Part shown: in pieces, positions 25,317 to 36,228 of the stretch
Layout: each line of letters opens with the position of its first letter
Position numbering within the stretch: position 1 is the first letter of the stretch
Assembly (NCBI RefSeq): GCF_036946125.1
Contig: NZ_JAQIJT010000002.1
Coordinates: forward strand, 990,001 to 1,054,000
Direction of reading: 5' to 3'
Source: Sphingomonas adhaesiva
Lineage (GTDB): Bacteria > Pseudomonadota > Alphaproteobacteria > Sphingomonadales > Sphingomonadaceae
Length of the DNA stretch: 64,000 nucleotides
Program-made: the position numbers and the translations under genes
The notes under the pieces: generated by a model
Seen by the model: only the letters and a program-made list of their open reading frames with translations
Told to the model about the DNA's origin: nothing
The model's database searches: none

Positions 25317-25960
25317 CCATCACCGTCCATCACCTGGAAAACTCACGCTCGCAGCGCGTGCTGTGGATGCTGGAGGAACTGGACCTGCCGTACCGCGTCA
25401 CCCGCTACGAGCGCGACAGGAAGACGATGCAGGCCCCGCCGGAGTTGCGCCGCGTCCACCCGCTCGGCAAGTCGCCGGTGATCGAGGATGACGAGGAGCA
25501 GGGCGCGTCCGGTGCGCGCGTCGTGGCGGAGACCGGCGCGATCGTCGAATATCTGGTCGACAAGGCGGACGGCCGGCTCGGTGCGCCGCCGCGCCGGGAC
25601 GAGGCGCTCGCCTACCGCTTCTGGCTGCACTATGCCGAGGGGTCGCTGATGCCGCCGCTGCTGCTGAAGCTGGTGCTGGGACGCATCCCGCTGATGGGCC
25701 GCGCCGCGACGAAGCGGGTCCAGCCGATGATCGACCGTCACCTCGATTTCGTCGAGCAGTCGCTGGCGGCGAAGCCGTGGTTCGCGGGCGACGCCTTCAG
25801 CGCGGCGGACGTGATGATGAGCTTCCCGCTGGAGGCCGCCCGCAGCCGTGCCGGGCTGGACGCGTCGCGGCCGAACACGATCGGCTGGCTGGAGCGTATC
25901 CACGCGCGCCCGGCGTATCAGCGCGCGCTGGAGAAGGGCGGCCCCTACGCCTATGCCTGA
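25313..25960 (+). CDS. Glutathione S-transferase family protein
   Basis: 215 aa. The N-terminal thioredoxin-like domain (1 to about 80) contains HLENSRSQRVLWMLEEL, with the activating Ser/Arg region, and PLGKSPVIEDD, the cis-Pro loop that binds glutathione. The C-terminal all-helical domain carries SAADVMMSFPLEAARS, the conserved N-capping box. It probably conjugates or reduces electrophiles in the cytoplasm. Translationally coupled to the upstream methyltransferase; alaS starts 60 bp further on. Confidence 0.92.
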   Translation: MTITVHHLENSRSQRVLWMLEELDLPYRVTRYERDRKTMQAPPELRRVHPLGKSPVIEDDEEQGASGARVVAETGAIVEYLVDKADGRLGAPPRRDEALAYRFWLHYAEGSLMPPLLLKLVLGRIPLMGRAATKRVQPMIDRHLDFVEQSLAAKPWFAGDAFSAADVMMSFPLEAARSRAGLDASRPNTIGWLERIHARPAYQRALEKGGPYAYA

Positions 25961-26020
25961 GAGCGGGTAACGAAACGACACGGATTGTGGCGCGCGGCGA
26001 CTTTGCCTAAGCCGCAGCGC

Positions 26021-28683
<2,663 letters not shown>

Positions 28684-28687
<4 letters not shown>

Positions 28688-28956
28688 AGCGTGATGACGT
28701 GATGTTGACCCATCGTGATTGTCCTGAGCCGTTCGTCGGCGAGGAGCGACGTGCAGCGCGGGCTGGTAGCCCGTGCCAGCGGCGCGACGTCGTCCGGCGG
28801 GCGGCTCAGGACAACCGCTTTGCGGCGGGCGGAATGTCGTTCGTGGCGTCGTCCCTCGTCAGTCACGGGGGCAAAGCCCCGTTCCCTCCTCGCTCCTATC
28901 CACGAACGACATTCCGCTCCGTCCCGACGGGTCAACATCACGTCATCACGCTCTAG
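28684..28956. mobile_element. MITE-like element with 28-bp perfect terminal inverted repeats
   Basis: Bases 28684-28711 and 28929-28956 are perfect reverse complements (start CTAGAGCGTGATGACG). Inside are two more perfect inverted pairs: 13 bp (28719-28731 with 28802-28814) and 18 bp (28829-28846 with 28900-28917). A small GGGGC-AAA-GCCCC hairpin sits at the centre of the second. The 273-bp element has no gene. Its left end supplies the alaS stop codon. The arrangement suits a non-autonomous transposable element or a highly structured transcript end. No target-site duplication beyond the palindromic CTAG ends can be identified. Confidence 0.75.
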
Positions 28957-29158
28957 CTGCGGTCCTGCGAAGATAGGAGCTCGGGGCCGGGTAGGACAAT
29001 GCCCTACGCGACCGGCAACGTGGCCGTCCCTACTGGGGCTCGGCCTTCGCGAAACCCTCGCAAAAGCGCCTTTTCTGCGCCCCGGCGAAGGCCGGGACCC
29101 AGCATCGGTACGCTCGTATGATGCTGAAACCGGGTCCCAACTGTTCCTCGGCCTTTGC

Positions 29159-29313
29159 GGGACCCTTGCAAAACAGGTGCGACGGCACCGAGCCCACGCC
29201 GTGCTCCTGCGCAGGCAGGAGCCCAGGGCCCAGCACGTCACCGCCTTATGGGACCTGCATCCCTGGGCTCCTGCCTACGCAGGAGCACGGTGTAGCCCTT
29301 TTGCAGAGGTCCC
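29159..29313 (+). repeat. Long palindromic repeat unit, copy B
   Basis: Inner arms at 29199-29228 and 29261-29290 match over 30 bp with one mismatch. Outer flanks (GCAAAACAGGTGCGACGGCA on the left, TAGCCCTTTTGCAGAGGTCCC-type on the right) match copies A and D. The surrounding gap 28957-29427 holds no gene; a looser inverted pair (GGGACCCAGCAT with ATGCTG...GGGTCC) lies just upstream at about 29092-29137. Confidence 0.85.
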
Positions 29314-29427
29314 ACCTTCGCCGGTGAGGCGAAGATCGTTGGCGTCAACCGGATGTTTTCAGCCGCGCGGCAAATCAAGGCCGCGCAAGGCAGAGGAGCG
29401 GGCCCCGCGGCCCGCCCCCCATCCGGA

Positions 29428-30045
29428 TCACTTCTTCTTCTTGGCCGGCGCCGCGGTATCGGTCGCCGCCGTGGCGGTCGCCTCCGTCGCGGCCGTCGCC
29501 GAGGCGGTCGGGGCGGTTGCCGCGGCGCCACCCATGGCGGCCTTCAGCTGATCCGCCGTCATCCCGAGGGTCACACCCTGCGGTCCGGGGCCGAACCCCG
29601 CGACCGGCAGCTTCGCGTCGCCCGAGGTCGTCGTCACCGTCACGAAGCTGGCGTCGGCCGACTTGATCGTGCCGAGCTGTGCCCCGCCGGTGCCGTAGAC
29701 GGCGGCGCCGGGAACCAGCTTCGCCTTGAAATCGGCGCTGGCCTGCGCCTGCTGCTGGCTGGCGGCGGCCTCCAGCTGCGCCTTGGTCATGGCGAGAACC
29801 GGGCCCTTTTCGCCCTTGCCGAGCGAGGAGAGCGGGATCGCCGCCTTGACGGTGCCGGTATTCACCACGGCATTGGTGCCGTCGGTGGTATCGACGGTGC
29901 CGACGACCCCGCCCGAGGTGTCGTAGACGGTCGCCCCGACCGACACGCCGGCGCTGGCCTGTGCCGCGGGCGCGGCGGTTTGCGCCGATGCCAGCGCGGG
30001 CAGCGCAATGGTGGACGCGAGGGCGAAAACGGCAAAGCTCTTCAC
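29428..30045 (-). CDS. Exported protein with two internal repeats, function unknown
   Basis: 205 aa. The GTG start follows AAAGGAGAT. Residues 1 to about 22 form a signal peptide (ending ASAQ). Two copies of a domain of about 60 residues follow: one around VGATVYDTSGGVVGTVD ending LAMTKAQLEAA, one around PGAAVYGTGGAQLGTI ending LGMTADQLKAAM. The tail is rich in Ala/Thr and ends in four lysines. Each repeat looks like a small beta-barrel (PRC-barrel-like) followed by a helix, which is inference. It is divergent from radA across 160 bp. Low-complexity relatives are common in sphingomonads as periplasmic proteins without known role. Confidence 0.82.
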   Translation of the reverse strand: MKSFAVFALASTIALPALASAQTAAPAAQASAGVSVGATVYDTSGGVVGTVDTTDGTNAVVNTGTVKAAIPLSSLGKGEKGPVLAMTKAQLEAAASQQQAQASADFKAKLVPGAAVYGTGGAQLGTIKSADASFVTVTTTSGDAKLPVAGFGPGPQGVTLGMTADQLKAAMGGAAATAPTASATAATEATATAATDTAAPAKKKK

Positions 30046-30205
30046 AGAGGATCTCCTTTTGTCGTTTGTTGATCTGCTGGGCAGGCCAACGGACCAGTAA
30101 CGATCACGGTTCCCCGATAGTGCCCGCGCCAGTCTGCACGCTGCATGAACCGGCGGTACGTCAGCTTGATGTTCCCTTATCGTTCTTGGCTTGCTAAGGG
30201 GCGAT

Positions 30206-31579
30206 ATGGCAAAGATCCAGAAGCGTTTCGTGTGTCAGTCCTGCGGATCGGTAAGCCACCGCTGGCAGGGACAATGCGCGGACTGTGCGGAGTGGAACAC
30301 GCTGGTGGAGGAGGCGAGCGCCGCGGCGACGCCGTTCCAGGCGCGGCACAACCTTCAGGGCGGCGGGCGCACCATCGCGATGATCGGCCTGGACGCGGAG
30401 GTCGCGCTGCCGCCGCGCACCGCCTTCGGGATCGCCGAGCTCGACCGCGCGCTGGGCGGCGGACTGGTGAGCGGATCGGCGACGCTGATCGGCGGCGATC
30501 CGGGAATTGGCAAGTCGACCCTGCTGTTGCAGGCAGCGGCCGCGCTGGCGCGGCAGGGGCACGACGTCGCCTATGTCTCCGGCGAGGAGGCTGCGGATCA
30601 GGTACGGCTGCGCGCACGGCGCCTGGGGCTGGGGGATGCGCCGGTGCGGCTCGCCTCGGCGACCTCGACCCGCGACATCCTGACGACCATGAGCATGGGC
30701 ACACCGCCGCGGCTGCTGGTGATCGATTCGATCCAGACGATGCATTCCGATCTGATCGAGGGCGCCCCCGGGACCGTCAGCCAGGTGCGCGCGAGTGCGC
30801 AGGAGCTGATCCGCTTCGCCAAGGAGCGCGGCACCGCGGTGGTACTGGTCGGGCACGTGACCAAGGACGGGTCGATCGCGGGGCCGCGCGTGCTGGAGCA
30901 TATGGTCGATACCGTGCTGAGCTTCGAGGGCGAGCGCAGCCATCAGTATCGTATCCTGCGCGCGATCAAGAACCGCTTCGGCGGCACCGACGAGATCGGC
31001 GTGTTCTCGATGGTGGCGGAGGGACTGGTGGAGGTGACCAACCCGTCGGCGCTGTTCCTGACGCAGCGTGACGAAGGGGTCACCGGCGCCACCGTCTTCC
31101 CCGCGCTGGAGGGCACGCGGCCGGTACTGGTCGAGATCCAGGCGCTGGTGGTGCGCGTCGCGAGCGGCGCGACCCCGCGGCGCTCGGTGGTCGGGTGGGA
31201 TTCGGCCCGGCTGGCGATGATCCTGGCGGTGCTGGAGGCGCGCTGCGGGCTGAGTTTTTCGACCTGCGAGGTCTATCTGAACGTCGCCGGGGGCTACCGC
31301 GTGCAGGATCCGGCGGCGGATCTGGCGGTCGCGGCGGCGCTGGTGTCTGCGCTGAGCGAGCGGCCGGTGCCGGCCGACGCGGTCGCATTCGGCGAAATCG
31401 CGCTGTCGGGGGAGCTGCGTCCGGTCGCGCATGCGCCGCTGCGGCTCAAGGAAGCGGCGAAACTGGGGTTCGAGCGGGTTCTGCTGCCGGTGGCGGCCAG
31501 GGCGGAGGCCGACGCGATGCGGGTGTCGGCGTTCCGGACGCTGGGACAGTTCGTGGATCACATGCTGGGCCGCGGATGA
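30206..31579 (+). CDS. radA: DNA repair protein RadA
   Basis: 457-aa RecA-like branch-migration ATPase. The N-terminal C4 zinc finger (CQSCGSVSHRWQGQCADC) is at about residues 10-27, Walker A GGDPGIGKSTLL near 98, and the RadA signature KNRFG near 257. A Lon-protease-like C-terminal domain lacks the proteolytic Ser. ATG at 30206 follows AAGGGG. Of normal length. It processes recombination intermediates together with RecA, encoded 7 kb upstream. Confidence 0.97.
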   Translation: MAKIQKRFVCQSCGSVSHRWQGQCADCAEWNTLVEEASAAATPFQARHNLQGGGRTIAMIGLDAEVALPPRTAFGIAELDRALGGGLVSGSATLIGGDPGIGKSTLLLQAAAALARQGHDVAYVSGEEAADQVRLRARRLGLGDAPVRLASATSTRDILTTMSMGTPPRLLVIDSIQTMHSDLIEGAPGTVSQVRASAQELIRFAKERGTAVVLVGHVTKDGSIAGPRVLEHMVDTVLSFEGERSHQYRILRAIKNRFGGTDEIGVFSMVAEGLVEVTNPSALFLTQRDEGVTGATVFPALEGTRPVLVEIQALVVRVASGATPRRSVVGWDSARLAMILAVLEARCGLSFSTCEVYLNVAGGYRVQDPAADLAVAAALVSALSERPVPADAVAFGEIALSGELRPVAHAPLRLKEAAKLGFERVLLPVAARAEADAMRVSAFRTLGQFVDHMLGRG

Positions 31580-31615
31580 TATGCCGGCGGACACGGACGA
31601 AGTGAGGAGTTCGAC

Positions 31616-31906
31616 ATGAGTACATCCGTGGCACGTGTGCCGACCGCCTCGGCCAGCCGCTATCTCCAGCAGCTGGCCAAGCATTGGAGCCACAAGATGA
31701 CGGTCACCTTTTCGGAAGAGGAGGGGCGGATCGCGTTTCCGAACGGATCGGTGCTGGAAATGCGGGCCGACAGCGCGACGCTCGACGTGGTGCTGACCGT
31801 GCCGGAGGGCGAGGACGTGTCCCGGATGCGCGAGGTGGTGGCGAGCCATCTCGACCGCTTTGCCTTCCGCGAGGCGCCGCTGACGTTCGACTGGCAGGAG
31901 GGATAA
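31616..31906 (+). CDS. DUF2218 domain-containing protein
   Basis: 96 aa, nearly all one DUF2218 domain: SRYLQQLAKHWSHKMTV, IAFPNGSVLEMRAD, then VASHLDRFAFREAPLTFDW at the C terminus. The family is small, cytosolic and often found beside iron-siderophore genes; here no such gene is adjacent. ATG at 31616 follows GAGGAG and lies 36 bp after radA, so it may be co-transcribed. Function unknown. Confidence 0.88.
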   Translation: MSTSVARVPTASASRYLQQLAKHWSHKMTVTFSEEEGRIAFPNGSVLEMRADSATLDVVLTVPEGEDVSRMREVVASHLDRFAFREAPLTFDWQEG

Positions 31907-31943
31907 GAGGATCGTTTGGCAATTCCGCCGTTCCCCGGCGAAG

Positions 31944-32127
31944 GCGGGACCTTTGCAAAACTTCACCGTGCTCCTGCGAAGGCAGTTCCGCGTACAACGG
32001 CGGGCAAGGCGCGCGGAACCCTGGATGCCGGAACAAGGCTCTCCTGAGCTTGTCGAAGGGTCCGGCATGACGGGGGTGATTATGTGCGTTCCCAACAACC
32101 GTCATTCCCGCCTCCGCGGGGATGACG
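31944..32127. repeat. Mosaic of palindromic repeat fragments (half of the long palindrome plus two hairpins)
   Basis: 31944-31985 equals one arm of the long palindromic unit (GACCTTTGCAAAAC then CCGTGCTCCTGCGAAGGCAG). It breaks off into GTTCCGCG...CGCGGAAC (31985-31992 with 32012-32019), then ATGCCGGA...TCCGGCAT (32025-32032 with 32061-32068). GTCATTCCCGC...GCGGGGATGAC (32101-32111 with 32116-32126) follows. It looks like successive insertions of different repeats. It separates convergent genes and may act as a terminator. Confidence 0.7.
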
Positions 32128-32140
32128 CGCCGACCTCAGC

Positions 32141-32587
32141 TTACGAAATCCCCAGATCACCCGGCCCGAACGCGTCCGGCAGCAGCTCCGACAACCGATA
32201 GCTCGCCACCGCTTCGCCCTCAGCGCCGGCGCAATGCACCGCCAGGTCGCGCCCGCCCAGCTGCGCCGCCTCGTTCAGCACCTGCCGGCAGCGGCCGCAC
32301 GGGCGCACCGGATCGCTCCCGATGGCGCGCCCGTCGGCGTCCATCGCGCCGCCGATGACCCCCACCGCCACCACCTCGCGTAGCCGCCCCTGCGCGCTCA
32401 CCGTCGCGATCGCGACCGTCTCCGCGCAGAGCGACAGGCCGTAGCTGGCATTCTCCACATTCGCGCCCGTGACGATGCTGCCGTCGCTCAGGAGCACCGC
32501 CGCCCCGACCGCGAAGCGCGAATAGGGTGCGTGCGCATGGACCGCAGCGGCGCGCGCGGCCTCGATCAATCGCATTGCCTCAGTCAT
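32141..32587 (-). CDS. cdd: Cytidine deaminase
   Basis: 148-aa homotetrameric-type enzyme that deaminates cytidine and deoxycytidine in pyrimidine salvage. Zinc site: the LCAET block (Cys, then the proton-shuttling Glu) and PCGRCRQVL (two further Cys). The N-terminal YSRFAVGAAVL and GANVENASYGLSLC blocks bind substrate. The ATG overlaps the stop of the GH25 gene as ATGA, so the two are coupled. Third gene of the UPF0262-GH25-cdd operon. Confidence 0.96.
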   Translation of the reverse strand: MTEAMRLIEAARAAAVHAHAPYSRFAVGAAVLLSDGSIVTGANVENASYGLSLCAETVAIATVSAQGRLREVVAVGVIGGAMDADGRAIGSDPVRPCGRCRQVLNEAAQLGGRDLAVHCAGAEGEAVASYRLSELLPDAFGPGDLGIS

Positions 32588-33258
32588 TTCGCTGCCACGT
32601 CCCAGTTCACCGGCCCCTCGACCCCATCGACGCGGCGAATGTCGCTCGCGCGCCACATCCGCCAGCCCCGCGCACCGTAGGTCGGCGACAGGAAATTGCC
32701 GGTCGCCCACAGGCTGCGATGGAAGGATTCGGTCAGATGGTACTCCTTCTCCACGCTTTTCGTCACCTGCAGCAGCACGGGCTTGCCGGTGTGCGATTCG
32801 ATCCGCTCGATCATGTCCTTCACCCCGTCGATCAAATGCCCACGGTCCGGGCGATCGGCGCAGCCCTCGTCGAAGGCGAAGGCGATCGCCGCGGGCAGCG
32901 CGGTATCGTCGCGCGGGACGACCGTGTTGAACGCATCGGCCTGCGCCGCGGGCGGCTGGCAGAAGGAGAAGACGTGGATCGCGCCGCGCCGGACCCCGGC
33001 GGCGGCCATCGCGGCCCAGTGCGACTGGAACGCGCGGTCGCGCGCGGTCGCGCCGACGGTCGCGACCGCATAGCCGAACTCCGCGCCCGCCCCCTTCAGC
33101 ACCGGCCATTCGATCGCGCCCGTCGCCTCCGACACGTCGACGCCCTGCGACGGATAGCGCTCGACCGGCGGATGCCAGCGGATCGCCATGCGCCACGCCG
33201 CCACGCCGGACAGCGCCAGCGCCGCCGCGAACAGCACGAAGCGTCCCAAACCCCACAT
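32584..33258 (-). CDS. Glycoside hydrolase family 25 (lysozyme-like) protein
   Basis: 224 aa. The N terminus (LGRFVLFAAALALSGVAAW) is a membrane anchor or uncleaved signal. A GH25 barrel follows: GVDVSEATGAIEWPVLKGAG, a middle strand ending AIAFAFDEGC, and SPTYGARGWRMWRASDI at the C terminus. GH25 enzymes cut peptidoglycan with a DxE pair; here the strand reads FDE instead of the usual DFE/DLE, so the acid/base geometry may be altered. ATG at 33258 lies 7 nt after the UPF0262 stop. Confidence 0.85.
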   Translation of the reverse strand: MWGLGRFVLFAAALALSGVAAWRMAIRWHPPVERYPSQGVDVSEATGAIEWPVLKGAGAEFGYAVATVGATARDRAFQSHWAAMAAAGVRRGAIHVFSFCQPPAAQADAFNTVVPRDDTALPAAIAFAFDEGCADRPDRGHLIDGVKDMIERIESHTGKPVLLQVTKSVEKEYHLTESFHRSLWATGNFLSPTYGARGWRMWRASDIRRVDGVEGPVNWDVAAK

Positions 33259-33265
33259 AATGTTC

Positions 33266-33748
33266 TCAAGCCTTGATGTGCAGCACGCAGATGAGGGTGA
33301 AGAGGCGGCGCGCGGTGTCGAAGTCGATCTCGATCTTGCCCGCCAGCCGTTCCTGCAACAGCTCGGCCGCCTCGTTGTGGATACCGCGGCGCGCCATGTC
33401 GACGGTTTCGATCTGCTGCGGGGTCGACTGACGTATCGCCTGGAAGTAGCTGTCGCATATCGCGAAATAGTCTCTGATCGGCCGGCGGAAACGCGCCAGC
33501 CCCAGCACCAGCGTCTCCAGCGGCGTCCCGTCCTCGCGCCGGATCTCGATCGCCAGCCGCCCTTCCTCGACCGACAGCCGCACGCGGTACGGCCCGGCAT
33601 AGCCATCGGCCTGTTCGCGCTGCGGGGCGAAGTGATTGCCCTCGATCAGGTCGAAGATCGCGATCCGCCGTTCCTGCTCGATATCGGCCGAGCGCCACAG
33701 GATGGTGCGCTCGTCCAGTTCGATATCGATGATCCGCGGATCGGCCAT
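33266..33748 (-). CDS. UPF0262 family protein
   Basis: 160 aa, the usual length for this alphaproteobacterial family. Recognisable blocks are IIDIELDERTI, EGNHFAPQ, GPYRVRLSVEEGRLAIEI, PIRDYFAICDSYFQAIR and DMARRGIHNEAAELLQERL. The family is conserved but uncharacterised. ATG at 33748 is chosen because upstream residues lack family similarity. First gene of the operon with GH25 and cdd, divergent from dnaB across 92 bp. Confidence 0.9.
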   Translation of the reverse strand: MADPRIIDIELDERTILWRSADIEQERRIAIFDLIEGNHFAPQREQADGYAGPYRVRLSVEEGRLAIEIRREDGTPLETLVLGLARFRRPIRDYFAICDSYFQAIRQSTPQQIETVDMARRGIHNEAAELLQERLAGKIEIDFDTARRLFTLICVLHIKA

Positions 33749-33840
33749 CCGGGAGCCGATAGTGCCGAAGCGGCGCGCTATCCACAGCTTTCGTCGCATG
33801 CGGGCTACAACCCGCCCGATCGCACGGTCTATAGGACGGC

Positions 33841-35328
33841 ATGGCGACTCTGGCATTCCCCGCACCGGCCCCGGCCGAACCCGTTCAGCTGCCCCGCAAC
33901 GTGGAGGCGGAGGCGGCGATGCTGGGCGCGATGATGATCGACAACCGGCTCGCCGACGACATCGTCGACCGGCTGGAGCCGCTCCATTTCTTCGAGCCGG
34001 TCCACGGCCGCATCTTCGCCGCGATCAAGAATTTGCGGGCGCAGGACATGCTGGCGACGCCGGTGACGCTGCGCCCGATGTTCGAGGCGGACGAGGGGAT
34101 GCGCGAGCTGGGCGGCGTGGCCTATCTCGCCAGCCTGACGGGCTCCGGCGCCGGGCTGATCGGTGCGCGGCAGTTCGCGCAGCAGATCTACGACCTCGCC
34201 ATGCTGCGCGCGCTCGTCTCGGTCGGGCATACGATGGTCGACCGCGCGATGGACACCAGCGAGGAGGTGAACCCGCGCGCGCAGATCGAGGCGGCGGAGG
34301 AGGAGCTGTTCCGCGTCTCCGCGGAGGGCGCGACCGAGAGCAGCGTGAAGAGCTTCGCGCAGGCCAGCACCATGGCAGTGAAGATGGCGGAGAAGGCGCT
34401 CAACTGGGGCGGCAACCTGTCGGGCGTCACCACCGGGCTGGACAGCGTCAATTCCAAGATCGGCGGCATGCACCATTCCGACCTCATGATCCTGGCGGGG
34501 CGACCCGGCATGGGCAAGACGTCGCTCGCCACCAACATCGCGTTCAACGCGGCGCAGCGCTGGATGCGCGACATGCGCGACGGCATCCCGCCGTCGAAGT
34601 CGGTCGGCGCGAAGGTCGCCTTCTTCAGCCTGGAAATGAGCGCGGACCAGCTCGCCACGCGTATCCTGGCGGAACAGTCGCGGATCAGCTCCGAGGCGCT
34701 GCGCATGGGCAAGATCAGCAAGGCCGAGTTCGAGCAGCTGGCCGCCGCCGCGGCGGAGCTGGAGAATTTGCCGTTCTTCATCGACGACACCGGCGGCCTG
34801 ACGATCGCCTCGCTCCACACCCGCGTGCGCCGGCTCCAGCGGCGCCACAACAACGAGATCGGGCTGGTCGTGGTGGATTACCTCCAGCTGCTGACGGGCT
34901 CGGGGAAGGGCGACGGCAACCGCGTGCAGGAAATCTCCGAGATTTCACGCGGGCTCAAGACGCTGGCGAAGGATATGAACGTCCCCGTGCTGGCGCTGTC
35001 GCAGCTGAGCCGTGCGGTCGAAAGCCGCGAGGACAAGCGCCCGATGCTGTCCGACCTGCGCGAATCGGGCTCGATCGAGCAGGACGCCGACATGGTCTGG
35101 TTCGTGTTCCGCGAGGATTATTACATCGCGCAGCGCGAACCGAAGCGACCGATGGAGGGCGATTCGGCGAACGTGTTCGAGGATCACGCGCGCTGGGCGG
35201 CGGACATGGAGCGGGTGTTCGGGCTCGCCGAGCTGATCGTCGCCAAGCAGCGCCACGGCGCGACCGGCAAGGTGGTGCTGAAGTTCGATCCCACGATCAC
35301 GCGGTTCTCGGATTACGCGGGGTTCTGA
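33841..35328 (+). CDS. dnaB: Replicative DNA helicase DnaB
   Basis: 495-aa hexameric 5'-3' helicase. The N-terminal domain that binds primase (PRNVEAEAAMLGAMMIDN) is followed by a linker and a RecA-type motor with Walker A GRPGMGKTS near 220, LEMSADQLATRIL, VVDYLQLLTG, and LSQLSRAVESREDKRPMLSD with the arginine-finger region. No intein is present. It lies far from rpsR/rplI, its neighbours in many bacteria. Confidence 0.97.
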   Translation: MATLAFPAPAPAEPVQLPRNVEAEAAMLGAMMIDNRLADDIVDRLEPLHFFEPVHGRIFAAIKNLRAQDMLATPVTLRPMFEADEGMRELGGVAYLASLTGSGAGLIGARQFAQQIYDLAMLRALVSVGHTMVDRAMDTSEEVNPRAQIEAAEEELFRVSAEGATESSVKSFAQASTMAVKMAEKALNWGGNLSGVTTGLDSVNSKIGGMHHSDLMILAGRPGMGKTSLATNIAFNAAQRWMRDMRDGIPPSKSVGAKVAFFSLEMSADQLATRILAEQSRISSEALRMGKISKAEFEQLAAAAAELENLPFFIDDTGGLTIASLHTRVRRLQRRHNNEIGLVVVDYLQLLTGSGKGDGNRVQEISEISRGLKTLAKDMNVPVLALSQLSRAVESREDKRPMLSDLRESGSIEQDADMVWFVFREDYYIAQREPKRPMEGDSANVFEDHARWAADMERVFGLAELIVAKQRHGATGKVVLKFDPTITRFSDYAGF

Positions 35329-35336
35329 TCCGAAGC

Positions 35337-35410
35337 TCCGTTCGTGCTGAGCGAAGTCGAAGCACGGCCACCGTCGCGCATGGCCTTCGACGTCGCTCAG
35401 GCCGAACGGA
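35337..35410. repeat. Inverted repeat of the GTTCGTGCTGAGCGAAGTCGAAG type
   Basis: Two 26-nt arms (35337-35362 and 35385-35410) pair with three mismatches around a 22-nt spacer, starting 9 bp after the dnaB stop. This word is seen as a dispersed repeat in many sphingomonads (from memory, not searched). It probably forms the 3' end of the dnaB transcript. Confidence 0.7.
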
Positions 35411-35440
35411 CCTTGGACGACGAGGCTGAACGGACGCGCT

Positions 35441-35481
35441 AAAAAAGGAAAGGCGCCCGGGCCGTTTCCAGCCCGGGCGCC
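35441..35481 (-). terminator. Rho-independent terminator of the small heat-shock gene
   Basis: Read on the minus strand, an 11-bp perfect stem (GGCGCCCGGGC, 35452-35462 with 35471-35481, 8-nt loop) is followed by TTTCCTTTTTT. It lies 70 bp after the hsp20 stop. It is the clearest intrinsic terminator in the window. Confidence 0.88.
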
Positions 35482-35552
35482 CCCATCGGCGCCTCGAAAA
35501 GGGAGCAAAGAGACGCCAATTCCTCGACGCGGCCCCTTGCCCGGGTGTCGCG

Positions 35553-36020
35553 TCAGGCGGCCTTCGACTCGTCGGCCGAGCTGTCCTCGACCGCGGTCAG
35601 CGGGGCGCCGGTCTTGATCGCGATCGTCTTCGGCTTCATCGCCTCGGGCACCTCGCGGACGAGGTCGATCACCAGCAGGCCGTCGTTCAGCCGTGCGTCC
35701 TCCACCAGCACGAAGTCGGCGAGCTCGAACCGCCGCTCGAAGCTGCGGTTGGCGATGCCGAGGTGCAGGAAGTGGCCGTTGTCCGCCTTGTCATCCTTGC
35801 GGCCCGCGACGACCAGCAGGTTCTGCTGCGCGACGATCTCGATCTCGCCACGGCTGAACCCGGCGACCGCGAGCGTGATGCGATAGCGGTCGTCCGCCAC
35901 GCGCTCCAGGTTGAAGGGCGGATAATTTTCGGACGTACCGCGCGCATTCTGCTCGATCATGTCGAACAGCCGGTCGAAACCGATGGCGGAGCGGCGATAC
36001 GGGGTCAGGTCGAAACGCAT
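35553..36020 (-). CDS. Hsp20/alpha-crystallin family small heat shock protein (IbpA-like)
   Basis: 155-aa ATP-independent holdase. The N-terminal FDRLFDMIEQ precedes the alpha-crystallin domain (about 38-130: YPPFNLERVADDRYRITLAV, GRKDDKADNGHFLHLGIANR, FELADFVLVEDARLNDGLL). A short tail carries PKTIAIKT, matching the I-x-I/V anchor. ATG at 36020 follows a strong GGAGG. A sigma-32 promoter lies about 100 bp upstream and a strong terminator follows, so it is a single-gene heat-shock unit. Confidence 0.95.
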   Translation of the reverse strand: MRFDLTPYRRSAIGFDRLFDMIEQNARGTSENYPPFNLERVADDRYRITLAVAGFSRGEIEIVAQQNLLVVAGRKDDKADNGHFLHLGIANRSFERRFELADFVLVEDARLNDGLLVIDLVREVPEAMKPKTIAIKTGAPLTAVEDSSADESKAA

Positions 36021-36117
36021 GTCAAATCCTCCGATGAGCTATCTGAAGCGGGCGCCCGGTCATCCGCGGCACCCTGGTTCCCGTGCGGCCCGTCCAGCGG
36101 CACCGCACACCGAAAAG

Positions 36118-36143
36118 ATGGGGCCGGTGTGAAGCGTTTCAAG
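36118..36143 (-). promoter_or_regulatory. Sigma-32 (RpoH) heat-shock promoter of hsp20
   Basis: On the minus strand CTTGAAA (36137-36143) is followed after exactly 13 nt by CCCCAT (36118-36123) and CT. This matches the RpoH consensus CTTGAAA-N(11-15)-CCCCATnT at every key base. It would start transcription about 90 nt before the hsp20 ATG. Confidence 0.85.
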
Positions 36144-36228
36144 GGGTCGCTGAAACTCCTACTTTCTTGATCGGGTATCGCGGCTCCAGCATCTTCCGCG
36201 GCAACGAAAGACCGATCCAGGGGGACAG

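Noticed and set aside
28715..29551. 278-codon plus-strand open frame through the MITE-like element and palindrome copy B
   Set aside because: It consists of repeat sequence and runs antisense into the exported-protein gene; no domain or start support.
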